Assembly (NCBI RefSeq): GCF_003254395.2
Contig: NC_037642.1
Span: 1,334,501-1,398,500, forward strand
Source: Apis mellifera
Lineage: Eukaryota; Arthropoda; Insecta; Hymenoptera; Apidae
Reading direction: 5' to 3'
Length of the DNA stretch: 64,000 nt
Shown: piece by piece, positions 35,790 to 48,653 of the stretch
Layout: every line of letters starts with the position of its first letter
Numbering within the stretch: position 1 is the first letter of the stretch
Position numbers and translations under genes: made by a program
Notes under the pieces: model-generated
The model's database searches: none
Seen by the model: the letters and a program-made list of their open reading frames with translations, nothing else
What the model was told of the DNA's origin: nothing

Positions 35790-38330
35790 CTAGAAAAGCT
35801 TTAACTTTTTTTCCCACGTCACGAAATTCCTTTCCCCGAGAAAAATTAAACGTCAAAACGATATACCGTTAAGGGAAGAAAGAATCGTCTTCTTCCACTC
35901 TGGAGAACCGCGATCTTCTTGTAACCCGAAAACTCGTATACTACTGGGCTACTCGAAAATCCGGGCACGAGTTATGCACGTGAAAAATGACACAGAGTCA
36001 GTGGGAGGAAGGGAGCAGCCACTTTTCCCGCGACATCCTCGATATTCGCTTATTCTCGAAGGACTCTGGCTTCTCGCGAATGGTTGAATGGGTCGGCGTA
36101 GGTATTCGTTGGTGGAAACCGTATAAAGACGTCGCGAAAGCAAGTACGAGGCGGCGATTCCACCTGGGAAATTTAAGAGAACATTCTATCGTGGCAGTTA
36201 TCACGAGGATACGTGGAACCGACAACTTTACCTACGCTTCTTCTTGACCTCGTTCGAGTATCGCGAGCAACCGAAACGAAACCGCTTCGTTTTCAGAATT
36301 TATGCGACGTCGAGGAGGCGTCGATCGATACCTCTCTCCCTCTCTCTCTCTCTCTCCTTCTGATCTTACTTTATCTCTTTCTCTCTTTCTTTGATTCCAT
36401 CGAGTATCTTTCCTCTTTCTTACTTTATCTCTTTCCCTCTTTCTTTGATTCCATCGAGTATCTTTCCTCTTGCGATTCGAGTCGATTCATTCGACGAGGA
36501 ACAACACATTCGTCGAATTTGCATCGCATTGGCGAACGTTGAAAGCGTGGCGGACGCGAGATCGCGATCGAGCCGCTTCGAAATCGCTTTCGCGAAAGGG
36601 AAAGTTGCGTGATGGTGAGGAGATTGCAGATTAGGAAAGCGCGTTGACTCGTTCACGGCAATTTTCGTGACCTCAATGATACACATTGGCCGCTATCGTT
36701 AGTTGGAAATCGGAATTCCATGTAAATTGGATACGTTGGGGGAAGAAATGGAAGAAACGTTCGCGACGATTTGAATATCGGATAATTTTTTGAATTCTTC
36801 TAATTTTTTTTTTTATCTAGCAACTTAATTCATTTACAAAAAGAATCTAAAAAGAGGGTCTCGATATTGTATATAAAATAATTACAGAATATTCGAAGGA
36901 AGAAAAGAAACTTGTTTGAGTCTATCGATATCGAGCCATAGGAATCCTAAGAAGATCAAGAAGGAGCTTGTCAAATTCTTCTTCTTAATTTGTAATTCGA
37001 TTAAAAGTATGTCATCGAGTTTACGTGTTCTAAGTTTCAGAATTCGGTATTAAAACGACATTTTCTGTCCCTTAAATGATGAAAATATTATCTACGTTAA
37101 ATATGATACGTTTCAACGTATATCGAAAATTAATATTATTGAGATATCGATTTAATTAATAATAAAAATATTACTCATTCTAAATATAAGTTCGAATTGC
37201 GGTATTGAAAAGGCAAGGCAAGGGTAGCTCAAATTGATATCGATCGCAATATCCCCTCCCTCCCTTCTTCATACCTTACGTTTCTAACATTTCACGGTTA
37301 ATGGACGCGTCGTTACTTTTGCTCGTCCGTTCAATTAACGAACTCTTGCCTTGTTTTATTATTAGCTTTATAGAAGGAGGACCGTTAGAAGCCGCTCTCT
37401 GCCGCACTGTTTCCAGTTTCTCTGTAAAAATATTGCTCCCGTAGAGTCGTTGGAATGTAAACGAACGTCTTGGAATTATAGAGCGAGCAGGTGTAGAACC
37501 GTTTCGTCGTTTCGACGAATGACGCGAGCACGAACCAACCGTCATGCTGGCCGCACGGAAACTCGTACCACCTCCGCCCGGATAGACATTTACGATCCCT
37601 CGCCGGTCAGACGTATTTTCCATGAACGAGCCGGCTCCCTCAATCCGTCGACCGACAATATTTTCCACGCGAAATTTCAAAGAGCGCTCCGTTTCTCCGT
37701 TCCTTCTCCCTTTTCTTCTATCATTTCTCCCTTCCCTCCTCTTATTTATCTCGATCGAAACGCTGTCCAGGCTATTTTTAATTTAATTAATCAACTCGTT
37801 TGGAAAAATGAATGTCAAATCGCCACGGTTTTCGATTCGTGTTCCTTTCGTATTCATCCATTGTTCCCTATTTTATTTTTTTTTCTCAAATTTCTTGGCA
37901 ATTTGATTAATTTCCATCGATGAAGGAATGAAGAAGGAGAAGAAGGAGAAGAAAGATTGTTGGACGAATCAACGGGTTGATTGTTGACGGAATTTTGAGA
38001 AATAAAGTGGAGGGGATGGAACGCGAAGAATTTCGTTATTTAATTACATATCGCTGTTCGAGAAAATTCTTGGACTTTGTAGAACATTTTGTGTCCCCGG
38101 CCGGACAATTAGCGGGGAAAAATTTCACGATTTACGTCGGTCCACCGCCTAATGAAATTACCTCGTGTCGAGTGACGTGGGACACGCGTTCCACACAGGC
38201 GAACACAAAAGTGACAGAGAAGAGGGGAAATTTCGAAAAATCTACGTCGTTTTTAATCGAGAACGCATTATACCGCTGTATTTATCATCTCTGTCTTTCA
38301 GTGTCTTCTTTTTTTTTTTTCGTGGAATTG
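35790..38330. other. No gene seen; CpG-richer intronic blocks
   Basis: CpG-richer DNA occurs at about 35800-36740, 37260-37760 and 37970-38230, with AT-rich DNA between. ORFs such as 37450-37923 plus and 37276-37680 minus overlap in opposite directions without domains. Splice borders suited to a coding exon were not found. Confidence 0.5.
36365..36472. repeat. Tandem duplication, period 54 bp
   Basis: Two direct copies start at 36365 and 36419, each CTTACTTTATCTCTTTC-like followed by CTTTGATTCCATCGAGTATC. They are nearly identical, so recent. A (CT)n patch lies just upstream at about 36330-36356. Confidence 0.92.
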
Positions 38331-40060
38331 TAGGGAGCAAGGGTTGTAAAAATGTCAGTAATGTCAAGTTTTGAAATCAGGTTTTATTAATGGAACATGG
38401 TTGCATGGTTTTCGGGTATCATCGTAGATGTAGATCACGTAGAAATTAATTTATTAATTTATGTTTTTGTCGAGAGGATGGGATGGAAATAACTTTTATT
38501 GTAATGTAATTTATGCTTATAATTTGTATTTTTGAAAGTAATATAAATTTCTCAACGTTTTTAAATTTAGTTCGTAGTTTGTTTCTTTTTCAAATAAAAT
38601 CGATGGAAACTTTTTTGACTGAAAATTTGTTTGATCTTCAATAATAATTAACGATTGAATTTTTTTTCAATAATAATCAATTTCAAAAAAAAGAATGGAG
38701 AATAAAATATCGTAAAATATTGTACTATTATTTTTATAGATTTTTTTTTTTTTTTATTCTATGAAAGCTAAATTGTATTAGATTTATAGTATTATAATAA
38801 GTTGTATATACTATTATGTTTGAAACAAAGATGTGATATTTCATTTTTTCGATTTTATTCTTATTTTTTATTTTGAAAATTGATAACATTTGGTACAAGA
38901 TGCATGTGTTGCATGTAGAAACTTGTATATCAATCTTAAAACTTGTTGAATGTTCTAAAAATTTTTTTTTATGAAATATCATTTATTTGCTGCAACAATG
39001 GAATAATTGAAAATTTTAATATTTTATTGATATGTAATCATCTGTGCATGTAATTTTTAGTTTTCAAACTTAAAATTTTAATATTCTTATACATTTTGTT
39101 AGAAACATTCATCAGTTAAATCATGATTTTTATGGTATATTTCTCAAAAAATATAGAAAAATTAACAGAGAAGATGTAAGAAATGTAATATAATATCTGA
39201 AAAGAGAATGATTCAATTATAGCAAAAGAAAGGTTCTTACTACTATTACTTTAAAAATACATATTATTGTTACAATTTGTTAAAATTACAATTAGTTGGA
39301 CAAACTATAAAAGTTACATATTGTCTCACAAAAATTGGAAATTTGGAAATTTTTATTCTTTAATAAAATGTTAATGAATAATTTCTTATTTTCAATAAAT
39401 CTTTATGTATATACGAAACATAAAAGATTATATAAAGCAATTTCTTTTTACCAAAATACAATTTTTAAACAGGTTCTACATTTTTAGTTCTTTTTTAAAT
39501 ATTTTTAATTACAAAAAAATTTAATTCTCTGTATTATATAAAAAATTCTTAAGCTAAATTATATTCAAAACGTGAAATCAATTGTTGAAACTTTGATTGA
39601 TTTCATCCTTCAAAGATATCCTTCTATAAAAAAATGCTTCACATATCGTATACAAACACGTGGACGTATTTTAATATCAACATTTAAATATCTAAAATAA
39701 GATGATATTATTTTTCTCTTTTATTTTTTAAAATAAACTCATCTGTTCATTTTATCAAAATTATTTTAAACTCATGGTATATCATACATTAGATCTCACC
39801 GGTTGCTTTACGAATTTGCAAAAAATACTTATAATCTTGAAAGAAACCTTCACAAAATTTTGTCAGAAACCAGTCTCCAGAAACCATTTACATCCTATTC
39901 AATTATTTTTATACCTCTAACAAAAATAATTTAAACGTTCGATAAAATTTAAAATTAATATACACGTACAAGCAACTTTCATTGCGATCGTAATTTGCGT
40001 TCAGATACCTCGCAAGTATGCAGGGGATATTAATTTCAAACCCGCTTCTCAAATTATCGA
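38331..40060. other. No gene seen; very AT-rich DNA
   Basis: One of the most AT-rich stretches of the window, with long T runs near 38741-38755. No mitochondrial, transposon or coding similarity was recognised. Confidence 0.6.
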
Positions 40061-40480
40061 AAATGAATTAAAGCCGTGCGCGGCGATATCTCACCGCCCA
40101 ATACGGGAAAACACTTTCGAGGGCATCGAGGAACACGACGCGTGCAACCGCATAATCGCACAATTTGCCAAGAAGTTGGTGGTGTGTCGAGCGACAAATC
40201 AAGGCCGCCGTATTCTCCCCGGTGGCAATTTGCTGCGCTCCCCGGCTACGGCTCTTGCTTCACTTTAAAGGAATTATAAATCGCGGCTCCCGTCCAAAGC
40301 ATGCGTGCTCTCCTCCGCGCTGTGTATGTACAAATGGCGCGCAATTGTGTATCTTCGTCGCACGCATCAACAAGTTCGTTGTCGTTGCAATTAGATTTCT
40401 ACACCGCTCGTTGATCATTGCCCCACGGAGTGGTTATGTCATCGCCATTAGGATTTCAGTTTCAAGTTTTTCGAGAAATA
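40061..40480. other. CpG-rich island
   Basis: A sharply bounded CpG-rich block within AT-rich DNA. It includes an ORF-rich segment but no supported exon. Possibly regulatory. Confidence 0.45.
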
Positions 40481-42240
40481 TTTTTTTTTTCTTTATGGAG
40501 CATTTTTTTTCTACTTTCTAAAATTCTTTTTGATCCATCCTTTTCACGACATCGTCCAGTTTTTAAAGAAAATACGGAAACTTGTTGAATTATTTTTGAA
40601 CTTACATTGATTAAATAGTAATTTGAAATGGAAAATTAAATTAGGCAAAAAGAAAGGATTAGATTAATAGGAAATGAAATTCGAGGAATTACGTAGAACA
40701 AATCCAGAACTGCATTTAGAATTTATTAAACAAAATAAACATATCTAATTAAGTTCATTGAAAAGGAGATTTAGAATTTAATATCTAATTGTTTTCTAAT
40801 CTTTACTATAATAAATATTGTAGTTTTTTTAAAACAAATATCATTCATTCTTGTTTATATATGTATGAAAGATCTTGATTTTTAGTTATACATTTAGACG
40901 TAGCTCAGATGATGGTCAGAGGATGGAATGAAATTAGATAATCCTTACGTATGATTCGGCACATTGTTCGATTGCTAATAGATATACAAATTGTTCGCGA
41001 ACAATGTTTGTCAGTGAAGATCGACCTTAACATTCTTCGCTCGATTCGTTCGCACACACACACACACGCATATATACACATATTTCTCCACGAGCTCTTC
41101 TCTGTTTCATACTTTGGATACAAACAAACATTCACACTCTTACGTCACGTGTCCAACATTATTTTTTCGGCTCGTTGCCATGATCATCCATTACTGTCGG
41201 AGTGTTTACCATCGTATAATTTGATTTTTATGTTGTTCTATATATCACGTTATCGTTATGTATCGTAGTTATCAACGATGATGAAAATAATATGATTTGA
41301 TCTTGTTGTAGAAAATTGTATCTTTAGAAAGGGTGTGATTCTTTTAATAATACGTTTTATTATCGTTGATGTATATATATTTTTTTATTTAGAATTATTC
41401 GGTAATTGTCAATAAGAAAGATTCTGTAGAATTCTTCTATTTCAACTCGATAAATATTAATTACAAATAGATGTTATAAACAAGTAGTATAAGAATATTT
41501 ATAATGTAAATTTATTTGTCTCTCTTACAATGGTTTTATATATAAGCATGTACAAAATAAATATTTAATAAGGATTGATAAAAAACCTGAAAAATGACTT
41601 TCTTTCTGTTACTTCTTCTTCTTCTTCTTTTTCTTATAGAAACAAATTAATTCCATGATATACTTTTGAACATTTATTGACAATGTTTGTAACTTAGGCT
41701 CGAAGAAACGAGATAATTTATTCTAATTACGTATTACGAGTTTTTATTTATACTTTCTTACTTACTCTTCCAGCTGACATTTTCCTTATAATCAAAACGT
41801 TACACAATAATCGTTTACATATATATTCACGTTTGTGGTGTATAAAGTACGTATTTACTTGACCAAGGTCTATAGTTCCAATTATAGATATAAAATATTG
41901 TTCTCAGCGCAATTTACTTCATCGAATCCTGTAATGTTTTATAATGCTAAACTGACTATAAGAGCAAACAATTCTCTGCTACCTTAAAAACATTATATAA
42001 TTTGTATCGTGTATAATTATAGGAAATAAATGTAATAAAGATGTCATAAAAACTGATAACGATCCAAGCAGAGAGAAGTGTATACAATTATATTATGTTT
42101 ACGTGTGTTTAAAGCAAAGCACGTCTTTACTGCTTAAAATGATGTTTATCTTTATCTATTAAGTATGTAATCTGTTCACCTTTTTGGAACGGAATCTCAA
42201 CTTTGTTTCTTTTTCTTGGAAACAATTTCTGGTTTATTTC
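40481..42240. other. No gene seen; AT-rich DNA
   Basis: AT-rich noncoding sequence with a short (CA)n run near 41055-41070 and a (CTT)n run near 41607-41630. Confidence 0.6.
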
Positions 42241-43210
42241 TAAATTTGAAAATACTTGAGCGAGTTGTTCAAATGTTACAAATACATTGTTTTATGATAC
42301 GTTTTATATATTTGATTCGAAACATTACATTCCAAGTAATTTGCACGAATAAAATTCTTCAAACATTGCTCAAATATTTCTCTTCTATCATCGTCGATTC
42401 ACCATAAAAACTTTGTTCCGGATAATTTGCATGCATAAAAATATTCCTTTTCTCTTTCTTTTTTTTTTTTTTACATCCTCGCTTCGTCATCAAGTTTATA
42501 TTCCAAGAAATTTTAACGAACAAAAATTCTTCAGTCATTGCAAATATTTCTCCTCCAATAAGCATAAAATAATATACTCGTAAATATTTCTTTTCCAATC
42601 TATTCTCTCAATCTTAAATGTTGTATTTTGGATAGATATTTCGAGCAAGCACAAATTTTTCCATCATATTTTCAATTCGTTGTTGTTTTTAAAAAGTTTG
42701 GAACGAAAAATTTAAAGAAAATGTTTCAAACATTCAAGGAATATCCGATAGTTTTATTCTAGATAATCGAAATATGAAAATCATGATACTTTAACTACAC
42801 TTTTAATTTATCATTAAATATTTTAAATTCTTTTATTGTTATTGAAAAATTCTTAAGAATAATATTTTTCAAATATCATAAATATCTTTATTAAATATCA
42901 TACATTCAAAATAATTAAATCCAAGAGATTCTCAAATATTCACTAGCTAACCACGAATATATAAACAACCTTTCGTTGCATAAAGCAATTATCCCATGCT
43001 CCAAATAATTCGTAACATTCTGAAAATCCATCCAAAACCAACCACTTGAACAACCCCGTCACTTGAAAATCACAAATTTCGTATTCCAAATAATTAATAA
43101 TATCCGAAAGATTCTTAAATATTACCAAAATTTAACTAGCCTCGTTCACAACATAAAGCATCCACATCCCACGTTCCATAATACATACAAAAATCAAAAT
43201 TTCCCTTCAA
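42240..43210. repeat. Decayed tandem array of about 85-bp period
   Basis: Related motifs recur at close to multiples of 85 bases. TTCCAAGTAATTTGCACGAA (42330), TTCCGGATAATTTGCATGC (42416) and TTCCAAGAAATTTTAACGAA (42501) are the clearest. CTAGATAAT (42759), CCAAATAATT (43001 and 43086) and CCATAAT (43176) fall on nearly the same spacing. A second motif, CATAAAGCA, occurs at 42979 and 43150, two periods apart. Several units between are unrecognisable. It is noncoding and old. The phase match was done by eye. Confidence 0.6.
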
Positions 43211-43219
43211 TCAATGAGC

Positions 43220-43790
43220 ACAAAGCGTCAAATTCGAAATTGAAGTCTCTTCTCATCACTTCCTCCTCCCGTCTTCATTCTCGTATTTCGTCCGTTTCTA
43301 TGAAAAAAATCACTTATTAAAATACGCGGTGCTTGAAAGCTGGGCCGAGTCACATTATTAAGGAAACACAGTGGCGGGAGAATGGACGAAAAAAAAAGAG
43401 CGGGAAGGAGAAATGTTTGAGGGGGGGAGGGGAGAGAAGAGGAGGAGCGATGATCGATGACTGTGGTGTACGCGCGCGCTATTAGCATGACAATGCACGA
43501 GCTCTCGGTGCCGCGCTTTCGAGAATGCCTCTCGTGAGCGAGTTCTCTCGCCTTTCGTCATTCATTGTTCGAACGCCCGCGTGGCTTCTTCTTGGCCGCG
43601 ATTCTCTTCGATCTTCGGAACGGTAAACGCATGCCACGTTGTCGTGGAAAACGAAGGATCAAGAAGCGTTGTATTGGTAAGAATTGGTTCTCAATTCGTT
43701 TTTTCCCCGAGATCCCGAGTGGGTGATGGGATGGGATTTTCAAAGAAAATGGGAACGAGAGGAGGATAAGTAGGAGGAGTTTAGAATCTT
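43220..43790 (+). other. CpG-rich block with a strong splice donor; weak first-exon candidate
   Basis: CpG-rich sequence with a purine-rich stretch (43385-43450) ends in the donor GTATTG|GTAAGAATT, exon side at 43676. An ATG at 43631 reaches the donor in phase 1, which would bring the exon at 55430 into a frame with an immediate stop. If used, it would therefore be an untranslated leader with translation from 55475. Both alternatives are speculative. Confidence 0.22.
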
Positions 43791-46600
43791 GTGGATTAGC
43801 TTTGTTCGATGTTTTAAGATAACGCGATTACTTTAAGTAATTCAGACATATTTTCTATAATAAATTACTAGGTCGTATTTTAATTTGAACGTAAAACTTA
43901 TCCTTTCGTGTATTTCTTATAAATCATATTACGGTATTCAGCTTATATATATATTATAAATTTTATTTTTAAACTTTTCTGTTTTTTTAAATTAAAAATC
44001 GTGCAAAATTTGATCCTGTATCCATTACTGGAATATCGAAAAAAATTTTTTAGTTTGTATTTGAGATCTTTCCTTTCAAGATTTTCACGATAGAATAAAA
44101 TTAAAAATTTGTTGTTCTTTCTCTGCAAAATTTTCCAATCCAACTGTATCGTTGTTATATCTGACATTCACATTTATAAATAAAAAAATTAAAAATTTTC
44201 GTCACCGGTGAATAAATGTTGACGCAATATTTTTTTTTCGCGTGGAACATTTTGAATTCAGATGTTACATGATTATGATAGAGAGAGAGAGAGAGGAAGA
44301 GAGATGAGAAAGCATGAAATCTATCTATACGCATGACGTAATTGTAGCTCTGGCTGACTAATGCATAACGTTTCTACTGTCTGCTTCACGCTCGTCACTC
44401 TTGCCTCGATCATTATACACCGGTACATTTTTAGTAGATGTGTCTTCTTTTACACAGACAGCGTTCGTGCATTATTCTCGTCCGCTGTATGCAACGAGAA
44501 GGATTATTGGAATTTGATATAATATTCGTTTGCGAAGAATCTTTCAGCTAAAAATACGCGGACACGATTTAAAAAAAGGATCGGTGAATCGATGGAATTC
44601 TCGATGTTCTCGACCTCAGATTCCCCGGTTTTACTACTCTTAAAATAACCGTCCAAGTAAATTATATGTTCGAAAGAATTGTTCTGCCCGCGGCGGATAA
44701 ATCTTTGATCTAATTTAATATAATCGTAAAAATTTGGATACGTTATAGCGGTATACGAATAAAGATTATTATTGTCTTTCATTGAAATTAGTTATTCCAT
44801 TATTCCTTCAAATTAGTTTATTAATAAATTATCACGTTTAACGATACTTTTATCGTAAAATTATTACAAAATGTAGAGACTTATTCTTTTTTCAAGATTT
44901 TCTTTTTTTAAACTAACATGATAGTGAATTGCAAATATATTCATTTATCACTTTTGTATAATTAGTGTGATTTTTATTATACAACGAGTTGTCTAAATAA
45001 ATTGCACGAACTTCTTTTATAAAATTTTACGATCCAAATGTGTTAATTTCTCTTCGTAGAGTAAACTGGATGATATTACGAACGAAATTGCTCGATACGT
45101 TTTAACGAGATTACCCTTTAATCATTTCAAGTACAACGCGTTATTCTACGGCGACTTCTCGGTAACCATGACCTATACTAGGTCAATCCCTTTAAAGGCA
45201 ACGAAGTATCGATTCGAGGTAACCTTGCTGCTCGATCAATCGGTCGAAATCCCGACTTTAATTAGAAAAAGATCAAATTCTCGAACTATCTCACTCTCAG
45301 AGTCTTGTCTCTCTCTTCTTCTTCTTCTTCTTCGCTCGCTCATTTCATTCTCAGTTTTGCTCTCATCTGCTGATTCATTCGGTTCGAACACAAATATTGA
45401 ATCGACCGACGACGAGTGGGTTCGTTTATTATCACGGATTATTTAACCTATCGATCAAGAAGTTCATATGTGTATTTGCTACATTATGAGTTGATCTCCT
45501 CGATTTTCGGAATCACAATTTGAATTATTTGGATTTAGATTCATGATTCGTCGATTTCATCGTGTGATATACTTTCTTATACGGTTTATTTTAATATATA
45601 AATATATTTTCGTCAATTCGAAGCAATGGCAAGATTAACCATTCAAATATTTGTGATATTTTCATGGATTAATGTAATTCAAAGATTTGCCACTTAATGT
45701 ATCATATTATTTATATATATTATGTATATTGCATGAATATAATTGCCACTATAATTGTTGTGCAATTGTAAATAAATAAACGAATTTTATTCGTTAAATT
45801 AATAGTTAAAATGATGGATTGAATCTTTGTGGTAAATATCAATTTAGAATGAAAAAAAGTATTGTTATAATTAAATAGTTTTTTAGATGATAGAATCTAG
45901 TACGATTAATTTTTTAGTTTATTTTCATTAGTAGAAAGAATTTTTATTACTTTAAATCAGAATTTTACAAAATTTAAAATTAAAGATTTAGATTATTTTT
46001 CACGTGGAAACAATTTAATTATCTATCGAATTTCTTTTATTTTTATCAAAAAAATTTTTCAACCGAAATAAAAATCTAGTGAATTTATTGTTTGTTTATT
46101 GGACTTTCGATGATCAAAAACAACCAAGTTAATTGTTATAAATATTTCTCGATGTATTTCGGTACATTTTTATAAATTGGCCGATATAAAATTCACGCAA
46201 TATAAGTTTCTGACGTTTTGTTCAAAAGATAAAATATTTAAATAATTAATTTGGAATATCTTCGATACATTAAAATTTCATCGAAACACGAATAAAAATG
46301 AATATAATTTATTATTAAAATATCTCTCAATCAAACTATATTTCAACAATTTCTATTATAAACATAGCTTTCCATTTTACACATCTAAAGCCACCATATT
46401 AAATTTACCAAATATCCTATACACATCTCGATCAAATTGTACATTAAAGAATTAAGAAACAATCCTTTCCTTTAATTTATTTATACATATTTTACTTTTT
46501 TATTTTCTACACAAGGATAACACGAGCAACAAAATTTATATAATAATAATAACGCTTGATACTAAAGACTAATCGAAAATTAAATACATGAAAAAACCAT
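43791..46600. other. No gene seen; AT-rich DNA with a CpG-richer patch
   Basis: Mostly AT-rich. An (AG)n patch lies at about 44280-44295, and a CpG-richer patch at about 45060-45470 contains the inverted hormone-receptor-like motif at 45169. Confidence 0.55.
45169..45185. promoter_or_regulatory. Everted AGGTCA half-sites, five-base spacer
   Basis: The stretch reads TGACCTATACTAGGTCA: two perfect AGGTCA half-sites in everted orientation with 7-bp complementary arms. Nuclear receptors bind AGGTCA half-sites in various arrangements. Occurrence inside a CpG-richer intronic patch adds a little weight. Binding is not shown. Confidence 0.35.
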
Positions 46601-47240
46601 AGAACCATCCCATCTCAACACGTTCACCGAACCCGTCCCACAAATCTTCGAGCAACAACTTCGAGTCCGGGCCACGAACGATGCCCAGGCTCTTTTTCGT
46701 CGTTTCGTCTCAATGAATCACGGGTTTAAATTAAAAGCCGGCGAAACGTGTGTGACGAATGACGCGGGACTGCTTAATTATGCGGTAAAAAGCGGATACG
46801 CGAGGGTGTCGCGAAAGAATAGAACGGTTGGCCAATGGTTGTGAAACGGGGAGGAGGAGAAGGAGAGGGAAAGACAGAGGCAACACGAGGCAACCGCCAC
46901 TCTCGAGAAGAACGCTTCCTCGCTCTCTCGTTACCCGATGCCGCCGATGTCTGACAACTGCGGGGCCATCTAATCTCCGCCGTTCCCTATTTTTAACACC
47001 CCTGGCGCGTGTCGGCCATAAGGGGGAACGAGAGAGGCGAGGACGTGGCGTAGAAAGGGAGAGGCGTAGAATGTGAATTATCGCCGGGGCTGGTGCGCCT
47101 CCGCGCTGACAATCGGCCGGCCATCAATCACCTGGCATACTTCCGTTTGTAGAACGGGCCGAGAGATCTCTTTCTGTCGTCCCCTCGAAACGTTTTAACG
47201 CGCCCGATTCTTTTCGTTAACGTAACGAATACATACGGGA
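46601..47240. other. CpG-rich island
   Basis: CpG-dense, with purine-rich GGAGGAGAAGGAGAGGGA near 46850. A non-ATG plus ORF at 46828-47076 is arginine-rich low-complexity translation and not called. Possibly regulatory. Confidence 0.45.
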
Positions 47241-48598
47241 AACGGGAAGGGCTTTTGACTGACGTTTGTGGCTTTCTTTTTTTTTTTTCTTTTTATATAT
47301 ATATATATATGTTGCTCGCTGTTTTCTCTTTTCTTTTTTTTTTTTTTTTTTTTTTTTTTTGCGTGACACGACGTCGATCGAAATAGTCGAACGGATCGTG
47401 GAAGAAATATCGAGTGCGGTTTGATGTATCGCTGTGGTGGCGATATCGACGAGGTTTGTGTTAATTGACGTGTTAGAGAGTGGAAATGTGGAAATTAACA
47501 AATGGTCACGAATGGAAAGTAAATATACTCAAAATGAGATTTTCTCTATTTATCTTTCGATATTGTGCTAATTTTAACGTTTGTGGAAAAAAGATTCTTT
47601 TTTCGTCGAAATACGAAATACACATTTTCGAATTAAATTTTTGCTTGTCTTTGTCTTTCATTTTCTTTTTCTCTTTTTTAATTATTTTAACTGATACGTA
47701 AGAAAGAAATTTCTTTTAAAATATTATTTTATTTTTATTTTAGTAAAAAAAATAAAAGAAAAAGAAATATGTCTATCTATTGTTCAATTATTTAAATAGG
47801 ATGAATAATAATTTTAATTTTTGAATCAGAGTGATATGAATTGTGATAGGTTAACGATGAATGTGATTTGCTTTTTTTTTCCTCTCTCTCTCTTTTTTTA
47901 CAAGATATACATATTTTGGCACGAGAAATCGTATAAGTTAAATTCGCAAAGATCAATGGCTAAAATAAGCAAATTGCCAAGCAGTGGGCGTTTCGCTTCT
48001 ACCTGTATGTGTCACGTGTAAATATACGTTAAATGATTAAGAAATATAAGCATTTACTTTATCTACATATATCGAGAGCAAGAATTTTTCTTATAAACTT
48101 GACTCTGTAAATTAATTTTAACTTGCAGCAAAAACTGGAGCGGATTTATTTTCATCGATTTTCGAGAAATTGAAAAAAAATTCTTCAGAAAATCGTTTTG
48201 CTTCAACGCGGAAGAATTATCAAACCAAATCGAATGATTCTTTGTTCTTACAATTATTAAAAAAAAAAAATGTGCAAATTCTTTTGGCAAAATTGTCATT
48301 AACGTGTACAACAAATTAGCCAGTACAATAACAGATATTAATTAATTAAAAATATAAGTAATAGTAATAAAGTAAAAATATAAGTAATAGTAATAGTAAT
48401 AAATATAAGTATAGTAATAATTATTGAATATTGTAATAACACTTCCATGAATAAAACACTAAATCTAAAATCTACGTGTCTATACGTATCTTAATAATTA
48501 TAAAATTTATCTTTCTTTTTTTCCAAGATTCTAAATTATATTTCGGGAAATTTAAAAAAGAAAGTTGATCGAAGCGATCTTTACAAATCGTAAGAACC

Positions 48599-48601
<3 letters not shown>
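47241..48601. other. No gene seen; AT-rich DNA with simple repeats
   Basis: Contains (TA)n near 47295-47310, a run of 27 T at 47334-47360 and short TAAGTAATAGTAATA repeats at about 48346-48421. No coding support. Confidence 0.6.
47334..47360. repeat. Poly(T) run
   Basis: 27 consecutive T. No transposon or processed gene was recognised on the side that would make this a poly(A) tail. Confidence 0.9.

Positions 48602-48650
<49 letters not shown>
48602..48650. repeat. (CT)n microsatellite
   Basis: The longest perfect dinucleotide repeat of the window, about 24 CT units. Confidence 0.95.

Positions 48651-48653
<3 letters not shown>

Noticed and set aside
35783..35800. Palindrome AGCTTTTCTAGAAAAGCT resembling a heat-shock element
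   Set aside because: Only two inverted nGAAn units; a functional element usually has three or more, and the context is AT-rich.
37450..37923. 157-codon plus-strand ORF
   Set aside because: No domain, opposed by a 134-codon minus ORF over the same CpG-rich stretch; composition not protein-like.
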